A stretch of DNA of 64,000 nucleotides, taken from Bacillota bacterium (GTDB lineage Bacteria; Bacillota; Clostridia; Oscillospirales; Oscillospiraceae). The stretch lies in contig JAEXCS010000011.1 in assembly GCA_023402075.1 (NCBI GenBank), positions 1 to 64,000 on the forward strand, in the 5' to 3' direction. Of this stretch, positions 56,752 to 64,000 are shown one piece after another (the stretch's first letter is position 1; each line of letters starts with the position of its first letter). The position numbers and the translations under genes are program-made. Below the pieces are notes generated by a model. That model worked only from the letters and a program-made list of their open reading frames with translations. It did no database searches and was not told where the DNA came from.

Positions 56752-59454
56752 TCAGCGCAGTGCCGCGTCCAGCTCACTCTTTAAAAGAGCCAGAATTCCG
56801 GTTACCTCCGCGTCCGCTTCGGCGGCGGTGAGACTGCGGTCGTCCGCCCGGAAAGCCAGATTGAAGGCCACGCTCTTTTTGCCCGGGGCGATTCCCGTGC
56901 CGGCGTACACATCGAACAGGGACACCTCTTTCAACAGGCCCTGAGAGCCTTTGCGGATACACGCCTCCAGCGCGCCCACCGTGACGGATTTGCCGCATAC
57001 CACAGCAATGTCCCGTGCCACGGCGGGGAAGCGGGGCAGAGCCTTGTATACGGGTTGGGCTCCCATGGCGGCATAAAGCGCGTCAAACCGCAGCTCGGCG
57101 GCGTACAGCGCGCAGTCCACGCCGTAGTTTACCGCAACATCCGGGTGAATCTGGCCCAGAACGCCAAGGGGTTCCCCGTTCAGCAGGACTTTGGCGCAGC
57201 GGCCGGGATGGTAGGAGGGGTTGCCGGTTTCCGCCTCAAATACCGCGCCGTCAATGCGCAGACCTTCCAGCAAGGTTTCCACAGCCCCCTTCACGGAGAA
57301 AAAGTCAACCTCCGGCCCGAAGGCGCCAAGGGACAAAATCTTCGGCTCTTCCGCCACGCCATTTGCGTCGGGGCCGGTTTTCTTGGGGAAATAGGTTCTT
57401 CCCAGCTCGTAGAGATACGCGGATTTGTTGCGGAAGTTGTAGTTCCGGGTCAGGATTTCCAGCATGGAGGGCAGCGTGGTGGTGCGCATGATGGAGGTGT
57501 CCTCCCCCAGAGGATTCAGAATTTTCAGGGAATTGCGCAGGGAAGAATCGGCGGGAAGGTTGATTTTGTCGTAATAGGAGGGGCTGATGAAGGAGTAGGT
57601 GATAATCTCGTCAAAGCCCAAAGACCGGCATAGGGCACCCACGCTCCGTTCTGCCAGCTGGATGGGAGTATAGCCGCCGCCGTGGGCAGACGCGCCGCCG
57701 GAAAGGGTGACGGGAATGTTGTTATACCCATGGAAGCGAGCAACTTCCTCGGCGAGATCCGCCATACCCTCCACGTCGCTGCGCCAGGAGGGAACGGTGA
57801 CTTTGTCGCCGTCCAGTTCAAAGTCCAGCGTTTCCAAAATGGTGCGCATCTCGCTTTCGGCAACGTTTGTGCCAAGCAGCGCGTTAATCCGCTGGGGTTC
57901 AAGCTTCAAAACCGTGGGGGCGGAATCCTTGGCGATCACGTCCATCACGCCGTCCACCACTTCGCCAGCGCCCAGCAGCTCCACCAGTTCGCAGGCACGC
58001 TGCACCGCCTTCATGGTGTTCATGGCGTCCAGACCCTTTTCATAGCGGGCGGAGGCCTCGGAGCGCATATTCAGCGCCACGGCGGTGCGCCGGACGGACG
58101 CGCCGTTGAAGTTTGCGGACTCGAACAAAACCTGCGCGGTGTCGCCCACGATTTCGCTGTTGGCACCGCCCATCACGCCGGCCACGCACACGGGCTTTTT
58201 CTCGTCGCAGATGCACAGCATGCTGGGCGTCAGCTTGCGGACGGTTCCGTCCAGCGTCTCAATCGTCTCTCCCTCCCGGGCGGTGCGGACAATGATTCTT
58301 CCACCCTCTACGCAGGAGAAGTCGAATGCGTGCATGGGCTGGCCATATTCCAGCATGACATAGTTGGTGATGTCCACGATGTTGTTGATGGGCCGCACGC
58401 CGGAATTGCGCAGCCGCTCCCGCATCCATGCGGGGGACGGCTTGATTTTTACGTTTTTCACCATCCGGGCAGTGTACCGGGGACACAGGTCGCCATCCTC
58501 AATATCGATGTCCGCCAGCTCTGCGATGCTGCCGCCGCAGCCCCGGATTTCCGGAGTGTGAAGCTTCAGGGGCTTGCGGAAGGTGGCGGCGGCTTCCCGT
58601 GCAAGGCCGATAATGCTCAGGCAGTCGGGCCGGTTGGGGGTGATCTCAAACTCCACCACATGGTCGTCGCAGCCGATGAGGGTTGCCACATCGTCGCCGG
58701 GCTGCACGTTCTCCTCCCGCAGAATCCAGATGCCGTCGGTGATGCAGTGGGGGAATTCGGATTGCTGGGCGTGGAGGTCGTCGGGCGTGCAGATTTTTTC
58801 CGCCTTAGCATCGTAGGCTGCCATGTCTCCCTCATGGAGGTTCTGGCAGTCGGTATCCAGCATGGCGGTGCTGCCGCCAAGATCCAAAACGGTATGATAC
58901 AGCCCGTCCGGCTGTGTCGCGCATTCCAAAACCTTCGCAGCCGATACCGACCCGAACAGCTTGTGCCCCGGCTGAATATCCGCCGGGATGGAGGGCTCCT
59001 CGCCCTTCAGCGGGGTGTAGTCCCCCAAAATCGCCGCTGGTTTAATTGCAGCATTGGGATAATCGTGCTCGGCGGTGAGGTTCAGCTCCTTCAAAGAGCA
59101 TAGCATTCCCTGAGACGCGATGCCCCGAAGCTTGCCGCTTTCAATTTTCACACCGCCGGGAAGCAGCGCCCCGTCCTTTGCCACGGGGACAAGATCGCCC
59201 ACATGGATGTTCCACGCGCCGGTGACAATCTGGACGGGTTCAGCGCCCGTGTCCACCTGCAGCACCCACATGTGGTCGGAGTCCGGGTGGCGCTTCATCT
59301 CCGTAATTTTGCCCACGACCACGTTTTTGATTCCCGCACCAAGGTTGGTGGTAACCTCCTGCTTGGAGCCGGAGAGGGTCATCGCCTCGGCGAATTCCCG
59401 GTCGGAGGCATCCACCTCCACAAATTCATTCAACCATTTTCTGGACAGTAACAT
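56752..59454 (-). CDS. pheT: Phenylalanine-tRNA ligase beta subunit
   Basis: 900 aa, about 100 longer than usual. Domains: B1, tRNA-binding EMAP-like region with KRHPDSDHMWVLQVDTG, B3/B4 editing domain (HVVEFEITPNRPDCL onward), B5, catalytic-like core and C-terminal anticodon-binding FDX-ACB (RFPAVARDIAVVCGK). The extra sequence lies at about 129-238 between CSLKELNLT and TDGIWILRE. Partner of PheS in a tetramer. Confidence 0.95.
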   Translation of the reverse strand: MLLSRKWLNEFVEVDASDREFAEAMTLSGSKQEVTTNLGAGIKNVVVGKITEMKRHPDSDHMWVLQVDTGAEPVQIVTGAWNIHVGDLVPVAKDGALLPGGVKIESGKLRGIASQGMLCSLKELNLTAEHDYPNAAIKPAAILGDYTPLKGEEPSIPADIQPGHKLFGSVSAAKVLECATQPDGLYHTVLDLGGSTAMLDTDCQNLHEGDMAAYDAKAEKICTPDDLHAQQSEFPHCITDGIWILREENVQPGDDVATLIGCDDHVVEFEITPNRPDCLSIIGLAREAAATFRKPLKLHTPEIRGCGGSIAELADIDIEDGDLCPRYTARMVKNVKIKPSPAWMRERLRNSGVRPINNIVDITNYVMLEYGQPMHAFDFSCVEGGRIIVRTAREGETIETLDGTVRKLTPSMLCICDEKKPVCVAGVMGGANSEIVGDTAQVLFESANFNGASVRRTAVALNMRSEASARYEKGLDAMNTMKAVQRACELVELLGAGEVVDGVMDVIAKDSAPTVLKLEPQRINALLGTNVAESEMRTILETLDFELDGDKVTVPSWRSDVEGMADLAEEVARFHGYNNIPVTLSGGASAHGGGYTPIQLAERSVGALCRSLGFDEIITYSFISPSYYDKINLPADSSLRNSLKILNPLGEDTSIMRTTTLPSMLEILTRNYNFRNKSAYLYELGRTYFPKKTGPDANGVAEEPKILSLGAFGPEVDFFSVKGAVETLLEGLRIDGAVFEAETGNPSYHPGRCAKVLLNGEPLGVLGQIHPDVAVNYGVDCALYAAELRFDALYAAMGAQPVYKALPRFPAVARDIAVVCGKSVTVGALEACIRKGSQGLLKEVSLFDVYAGTGIAPGKKSVAFNLAFRADDRSLTAAEADAEVTGILALLKSELDAALR

Positions 59455-59472
59455 CGTATCCCTCTCCCCCTA

Positions 59473-60498
59473 TCAGAATTGTTCCAGGAACCGCACGTCG
59501 TTTTCAAAAATCAGGCGCATGTCGCTGATTTTGTACTGGCCGAGGGCCAGCCGCTCCAGTCCCATGCCGAAGGCAAAGCCGGAGTAGACCTCCGGGTCAA
59601 TGCCGCAGTTTTTAAGCACCTTGGGATGAACCATCCCCGCGCCCAGCACCTCAATCCAGCCCTCGCTCTTGCAGGTGGGGCAGCCTACGCCGCCGCACTT
59701 GTGGCACTGAATGTCCATTTCGCAGCTCGGCTCCGTGAAGGGAAAGTGGTGGGGGCGGAAGCGGGTGACGGTGTGCTCGCCGTAAATTCTGCGGATGACG
59801 GCGTTCAGTGTCCCCTTCAAATCGCCCATGGTCACGCCCTTGTCCACCACGATGCCTTCAATCTGATGGAACATGGGGGAGTGGGTGGCGTCTACCTCGT
59901 CCTTGCGGTATACCCGTCCGGGGGACAGCACCCGGATGGGCAGCTCTCGGGATTCCATGGCGCGAATCTGCATATTGGAGGTTTGGGTCCGCAGCAAAAC
60001 ATTGGAATCCTCCGTAAGGTAAAACGTGTCGGACCATTCCCGGGCGGGGTGGTCGGCGGGGGTGTTCAGCTTGGTGAAGTTATAGTCTGCCAGCTCCACC
60101 TCCGGCCCGTCCAGAATTTCAAAGCCCAGCGCAATGAAAATGTCCTTGATTTCGTCCAGTACGCTGTACATGGGGTGCTTGTGGCCGATGCGCAGCTTTT
60201 TGCCGGGAATCGTCACGTCCACGGCCTCGTTTTCAAGCCGCGCTTCCATCGCCTTGCGTTCAAGAAGGGTGGACTGGGCCTCAATGGCGGATTCCAGTCC
60301 GGAGCGGACTTCGTTGGCAAGCTGGCCCATCACAGGGCGCAGCTCGGCAGACAGACCGCCCATCTGCTTCAGCAGGGCCGTCAGCTCGCCCTTTTTGCCC
60401 AGATACTTCACCCGCAGCGCTTCTAAGTCCGCGGCGGCCTGCGTCCCGGTTACGGCTTCCAGCGCGGCTTTGCGGATGGTTTCCAGTTGTTCCTTCAT
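59473..60498 (-). CDS. pheS: Phenylalanine-tRNA ligase alpha subunit
   Basis: 341 aa. N-terminal coiled-coil (EQLETIRKAALEAVTG), then the class II catalytic core with motif 2 (HQIEGIVVDKGV), GGVGCPTCKSEGWIEVLG and the motif 3 region GFAFGMGLERLALG. Charges tRNA-Phe. 18 bases upstream of pheT. Controlled by the T-box at 60556-60790. Confidence 0.97.
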   Translation of the reverse strand: MKEQLETIRKAALEAVTGTQAAADLEALRVKYLGKKGELTALLKQMGGLSAELRPVMGQLANEVRSGLESAIEAQSTLLERKAMEARLENEAVDVTIPGKKLRIGHKHPMYSVLDEIKDIFIALGFEILDGPEVELADYNFTKLNTPADHPAREWSDTFYLTEDSNVLLRTQTSNMQIRAMESRELPIRVLSPGRVYRKDEVDATHSPMFHQIEGIVVDKGVTMGDLKGTLNAVIRRIYGEHTVTRFRPHHFPFTEPSCEMDIQCHKCGGVGCPTCKSEGWIEVLGAGMVHPKVLKNCGIDPEVYSGFAFGMGLERLALGQYKISDMRLIFENDVRFLEQF

Positions 60499-60555
60499 AC
60501 TTCATGCTCCTTTACCGTATATTAAAAATCACGTATTTCAGAGGGCGGACGGCAT

Positions 60556-60790
60556 AAAAAAACGCCCCTCGTCCCCAAATTGGGACGAAAGGCTCAGCTC
60601 CCGCGGTACCACCCAAATTCGCGCGGAGTGCCGCGCGCGCTTGAACCCCTGTAACGGTGGGTCTCCGGCCATGTCTCCATGGCGGCTCCCGGGCGAACCA
60701 AACGACGCGCCGCGGGCCGGCTTGCAGCCGGTGACCAGCCCTCTCTTGGCGGCGGAGAATCATTATTTTCCCGTTCAACGCTGTTTTCAA
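60556..60790 (-). promoter_or_regulatory. T-box riboswitch controlling pheS-pheT
   Basis: Minus strand: stem I with GCGGCG/CGCCGC pairing and AGAGAGGGCTGG (AG-bulge region), a candidate TTC (Phe) specifier at 60697-60695 before G, T-box GGGTGGTACCGCGG at 60614-60601, and terminator CGTCCC/GGGACG followed by T7 at 60562-60556. Uncharged tRNA-Phe should promote read-through. Confidence 0.88.
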
Positions 60791-60796
60791 CTACCA

Positions 60797-60825
60797 CTTA
60801 TAGCACGAAACCCAAGGAAATGCAA
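60797..60825 (-). promoter_or_regulatory. Promoter of the pheS-pheT T-box transcript
   Basis: Minus strand TTGCAT (60825-60820), 17 bases, TATAAG (60802-60797). Confidence 0.7.
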
Positions 60826-60829
60826 GAGG

Positions 60830-60867
60830 AAAATCCCCCGCTCGGCGTATTTTGCACCAAACGGGGG
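60830..60867 (-). terminator. Terminator of the large lipoprotein gene
   Basis: Stem CCCCCG/CGGGGG (60867-60862 with 60840-60835) and ATTTTCC, ending a few bases before the T-box -35 element. Confidence 0.65.
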
Positions 60868-60873
60868 AGTTTA

Positions 60874-62355
60874 TCAGTCTGAAAGGTTTTCCATCAGAAT
60901 TTCGGATACTGCGCCGTTTTTCATATAAAACGTAATGTGGCTTCCCAGCATTTCCCCGTCCCCGGGCCAGACCCACGCGCCGTCGCCGTCCTCCGCGCGG
61001 ATTCTGTCGGTATAGTCCGCGCCCGGATAGGCCGCTAAAATATCGGTTTTATTGTCCCCCACGGACACGCCCAACCATGTTTTTACAGCTGGGGAGTCGG
61101 TTTCCATGCGGCTTACAATGCTTGCTTCGCCGTCTTCGCCGGAATAGGCGACATACTTCACATCCACGCCGCCGTAGGAAAATGCATAGATTTTTTCCCC
61201 GTTGTCGCCGGTTCCCACGGATGTGGGCTTTTCGGGAAAGTCCTTGTAGAGCCACGGGTACGCGCCGCTCTTTTTTCCAAGGGTAAGGCATTGCTCGTTT
61301 GCCAATAGACAAAACGCTGCGTTTGCGTCGTCCTGATGGAGCTGGGTTGCCTGCATCCATGCGGTTTTCAGGGCGTTCAGCAGGGCGGCTTCGCGGCCGT
61401 TTTTGGGCTGATGGGTGTTCAGAACGGTTTCAAGCTCTGCCTGCTGATCTGGCGCGAACCAGCCATAGGCAGCCCCCGCTGACCGGGCGATGATCGAATC
61501 CCGCTGCTCCCACGGGCTGTCCGGGAACACGGACAGGGCCGCAAACCACTCGTCCGGATCGTTTAAAAGCCGCTGGGTAAAATAGTCGCCCGGCCCCTCG
61601 GAAAACGCCCCGTCGGCGTGAACCAGCCAGCAGGCCAATTTTAGGGTCGGCCAGTTCTGCGCGTTTTCCTGTTCCATCGTGGACGGAGCGCCATAGGAGA
61701 AGCGGAACACCGTCTTCGCCGTCTCGTCCAGCGCGTCGGAGGGGCAGAAGGTGGAAAAGCGCCAACCGTCCGGTGTTTTTATGTAATCCAGCGTCTTCTG
61801 GGAATAGCCCACGGTGGCAGAGGGATACTCCAATTCGTAGCTGTCGATGTAAAAGGTCACGGTTACGGTCCAGCGGTCAGTGTCCGTTTGCTCTGCACGG
61901 ACGGCTTTTCCCAGCAGATAGAGATTGCTGCCTCTGGCCGCGTCGGCGGCGTAAAGCTGTCCGCCGATGTCCCGATAGCCCGCGCCGCCGCCCATCAGTT
62001 CGTCCGATAGCTGCTGGGTAAAGCAACTTCGCACACAAACGTCCAGATCGGCGTAGGTGTTCAGGCCCTCATAAGCCGCCGGCCGGTAGGAAAGACCCTC
62101 CTGCTTGGGGTCATAAGGCTTGCCGTCCTCATCCACCGGCTCCCCGGCGGTGGGGAGGGAGCACAGGTCAAACCAGTCGTAAACCTCCGCCGCCCGTTCA
62201 TAGGCGGCCAGCACGTCTGCCTCCGTCAGTTCGGGCGAAGCGGCTTCCTCATGAAGGGAGGAAGCGGAGGAAGTCCCTCCGGCGGGCCTCCCGCAGGCGG
62301 ACACGGACAGAGCCAGCGCGGCAAATAAAATCAGCGACAAAGCGCGTCTTCTCAT
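60874..62355 (-). CDS. Hypothetical lipoprotein, 493 aa
   Basis: ATG at 62355 behind CAGGAGG; the longer frame upstream reads through the promoter region. Lipoprotein signal RRRALSLILFAALALSVSAC with lipobox cysteine at about 21. The mature part has two tentative domains: NTF2-like beta structure around 125-215 (WTVTVTFYIDSYELEYPSAT) and a C-terminal domain with GVSVGDNKTDILAAYP, which resembles lipoproteins that carry a small repeat near the end. Function unknown; attached outside the membrane. Confidence 0.75.
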   Translation of the reverse strand: MRRRALSLILFAALALSVSACGRPAGGTSSASSLHEEAASPELTEADVLAAYERAAEVYDWFDLCSLPTAGEPVDEDGKPYDPKQEGLSYRPAAYEGLNTYADLDVCVRSCFTQQLSDELMGGGAGYRDIGGQLYAADAARGSNLYLLGKAVRAEQTDTDRWTVTVTFYIDSYELEYPSATVGYSQKTLDYIKTPDGWRFSTFCPSDALDETAKTVFRFSYGAPSTMEQENAQNWPTLKLACWLVHADGAFSEGPGDYFTQRLLNDPDEWFAALSVFPDSPWEQRDSIIARSAGAAYGWFAPDQQAELETVLNTHQPKNGREAALLNALKTAWMQATQLHQDDANAAFCLLANEQCLTLGKKSGAYPWLYKDFPEKPTSVGTGDNGEKIYAFSYGGVDVKYVAYSGEDGEASIVSRMETDSPAVKTWLGVSVGDNKTDILAAYPGADYTDRIRAEDGDGAWVWPGDGEMLGSHITFYMKNGAVSEILMENLSD

Positions 62356-62479
62356 GAAGAGAACCTCCTGTCTTGCTTGGATATGCAAGATACTTCCATT
62401 AAAAGACGCTGGAGGGAGCAAAAAAGTTGCAAGGATTTGGAGAAAACGGGCCTGAAATATTTTATCCCACCTCAACCCC

Positions 62480-62507
62480 TTGCAATCCGGCAACAGGGCA
62501 CTATAAT
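62480..62507 (+). promoter_or_regulatory. Promoter of nnrD
   Basis: TTGCAA 62480-62485, 16 bases, TATAAT 62502-62507; leader of about 80 bases with a GC-rich segment (62545-62585) that could fold. Confidence 0.7.
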
Positions 62508-62594
62508 TAGGAGCAACGAAAAAGTGTTTCCCACCGTGAGATTGCGGGGCTGAGGAGACAAGGCTTGGGCATTTAGCCCGGAGAGGAGAACGCC

Positions 62595-63467
62595 ATGAAA
62601 ACGCAGGAGCTTACCGTGGAATTTATCCGGGAGGCGCTGCCGCCCCGGAAAGCTGACGGCCACAAGGGTGACTTCGGCAAGCTGATCATCGTGGGCGGCG
62701 CGGTGGGGTATACCGGCGCGCCCTATCTTGCCGCGTTGGGCGCGGAGCGCTGTGGCTGCGGACTGATTTATCTGGGTGTGCCGGAATCCATTTGGCAGGT
62801 AGAGGCGGGCAGGTGCGGTTCCTCTATGCCCTTTCCCGCGCCGGACAAAAACGGAATGCTGTGTGAAAAAGCGCTTAGGCCCCTTCGGGAAAGGCTGGAG
62901 GAGTGCGGCGTTCTGGCCCTCGGTCCCGGACTGGGCCGCTCAACAGACACGCAGAAGCTGGTTTTGGGCCTGCTGGAAACGGAAAAGCCCGTGGTGCTGG
63001 ATGCCGACGGCATAAACGCACTTTCGGGGCATATGGATAGTCTGGATGCGCGGCGAGGCCGCGTCACGATTCTCACGCCCCACGACGGCGAGTTTGCCCG
63101 TCTGGGCGGGGACCTGACGGCGGACCGGGCGGACTCCGCCCGGGACTTTGCCAAAGCTCATGGCTGCATACTGGTGCGCAAGGGCCACCGTACGCTCGTC
63201 GCAACGCCCGAGGGGACGGTGCTTCAAAATTCCACAGGAAACTCCGGACTTGCCAAGGGCGGCAGCGGAGACGTGCTTACCGGGATGATCGCTTCGCTCT
63301 TGGCGCAGAGGACAACGCCCTTGCGGGCGGCAGCCTGCGGGGTTTATCTTCACGGGCTTGCGGGGGATTTGTGCGCCGAATGGCTGACGGAGTACGGCAT
63401 GACGCCCAGGGACACGGCGGAGGCAATTCCCAGCGCATTTCAAACGGTTTTGACGGAACAACATTAA
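62595..63467 (+). CDS. nnrD: ADP-dependent NAD(P)H-hydrate dehydratase
   Basis: 290 aa, only the C-terminal (dehydratase) domain of the YjeF/Nnr fusion; the epimerase NnrE is not in the window. Ribokinase-like fold: KGDFGKLIIVGGAVGYTGAP (about 25-44), GPGLGRS, VLDADGINAL, TPHDGEFARL and the catalytic AKGGSGDVLTGMIA (about 225-238). Repairs hydrated NAD(P)H in the cytoplasm. GAGAGGAG precedes ATG. Confidence 0.95.
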   Translation: MKTQELTVEFIREALPPRKADGHKGDFGKLIIVGGAVGYTGAPYLAALGAERCGCGLIYLGVPESIWQVEAGRCGSSMPFPAPDKNGMLCEKALRPLRERLEECGVLALGPGLGRSTDTQKLVLGLLETEKPVVLDADGINALSGHMDSLDARRGRVTILTPHDGEFARLGGDLTADRADSARDFAKAHGCILVRKGHRTLVATPEGTVLQNSTGNSGLAKGGSGDVLTGMIASLLAQRTTPLRAAACGVYLHGLAGDLCAEWLTEYGMTPRDTAEAIPSAFQTVLTEQH

Positions 63468-63481
63468 GGAGGGATATCCGG

Positions 63482-64000
63482 GTGCGCAAACCGACGGCTT
63501 GTGTACCGATGATAACGCTCTGCCTGCTGCTAAGTGCCTGCGGCGGGGGAGAAAAGCAGACGGCGCAGGCTGCGCGGGCGCCCTATCAGGAGATGGAGAG
63601 CGCCCAAATGACCGCGGAGGTCACTGCCTTTTACGGCGACGAGGTCAGTGCCTTTACCCTGCGGTGTGAGTACGCCCCGGAGACGTCCACCGTGGAGGTG
63701 CTGGCGCCGGAGACGGTGGTGGGCGTGAAGGCCCGCATGGACGGAGACGGGCTGACGCTGCTCTATGAAGACGACTGTCTCCCGGCAGGGCCTTTAAGCG
63801 GGGAGGTGCTCAGCCCTGCGTCCTGCCTGCCCCGGCTGATGAGCGCCCTGCGGGATGGCTGGCTGCTGGAGGAAAATGAAGAGAGCTGGGGCGAGGATGA
63901 CTGCCTGCGTCTGGCGCTGGAACAGACCGGGGCGGAGGGGGGGAGAATTGTGTCCACCCTGTGGCTGCGGCAGGAGGACCGTATCCCTGTGCGGGGAGAA
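63482..64000 (+). CDS. Lipoprotein, N-terminal part (runs off the window)
   Basis: GTG at 63482, eight bases after AGGAGGG; 173 codons visible. Lipoprotein signal KPTACVPMITLCLLLSAC with lipobox LSAC. The mature part is acidic (AQMTAEVTAFYGDEVSAF) and recalls the outer-layer DUF4352/LolA-like proteins of spore formers, but no family is certain. Fifteen bases after nnrD, so co-transcribed. Confidence 0.7.
   Translation, partial: MRKPTACVPMITLCLLLSACGGGEKQTAQAARAPYQEMESAQMTAEVTAFYGDEVSAFTLRCEYAPETSTVEVLAPETVVGVKARMDGDGLTLLYEDDCLPAGPLSGEVLSPASCLPRLMSALRDGWLLEENEESWGEDDCLRLALEQTGAEGGRIVSTLWLRQEDRIPVRGE

Noticed and set aside
57682..59103. 473-codon plus-strand frame inside pheT
   Set aside because: It is the antisense shadow of a clearly identified essential gene and shows no protein family pattern.
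1..64000. CRISPR arrays, insertion sequences, rRNA and tRNA genes
   Set aside because: No regularly spaced repeats, transposase frames or tRNA-like cloverleaf sequences were recognised by reading.

Overview
The window looks like the chromosome of a fairly GC-rich, endospore-forming Firmicute, most likely a gut-type Clostridia of the order Oscillospirales (inference; no rRNA or tRNA gene is visible). Supporting features are the gene order secE-nusG-rplK-rplA / L10 leader-rplJ-rplL, two T-box riboswitches, YlxM next to Ffh, an IreB-type regulator, the paired M16-like proteins YfmF/YfmH, a LysM/GH18 spore-cortex lytic enzyme, strong AGGAGG ribosome-binding sites, and frequent GTG/TTG starts.

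Layout. 1-1702: a PadR repressor with a membrane DUF2812 partner behind a sigma-A promoter and double palindromic operator. 1746-5858: ruvX, then rpmG-secE-nusG-rplK-rplA and rplJ-rplL under an L10-leader attenuator. 5962-10194 (minus): a VOC protein, a 52-aa membrane peptide, a class I aminotransferase and a methyl-accepting chemotaxis protein. 10464-14714 (minus): the ylxM-ffh-rpsP-khpA and rimM-trmD translation/secretion genes, split by an oppositely oriented membrane-protein gene. 14923-19874: a dipeptidase, yfmF-yfmH and lgt. 20057-24221: pyruvate kinase, DUF378, DUF1015 and VOC genes. 24528-27656 (minus): metN-metI-metQ methionine importer under a T-box. 27830-31246: a DUF368 lipid-carrier translocase, the SleL-like hydrolase and a LysR regulator.

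31285-40378 is a ten-gene Mrp-like cation/proton antiporter operon. It is unusual in encoding four separate NuoL/M/N-type ion-channel subunits and no redox subunit.

40564-54898 is a compact 14.3-kb set of phage structural genes on one strand: terminase, portal, protease/scaffold, capsid, connectors, contractile sheath, tube, baseplate, holin-like proteins and endolysin. No integrase, replication gene, full-length tape-measure protein or tail-fibre gene is present. Terminators bound it on both sides, and an XRE repressor faces it at the distal end. It is best read as a domesticated phage-like particle (PBSX-like or gene-transfer-agent-like) with a potentially very short contractile tail, and it is the most interesting object in the window.

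54955-64000: the XRE regulator, a superoxide-dismutase-family protein, a tiny ORF, ireB, pheS-pheT under a T-box, a large lipoprotein, nnrD and the start of another lipoprotein.
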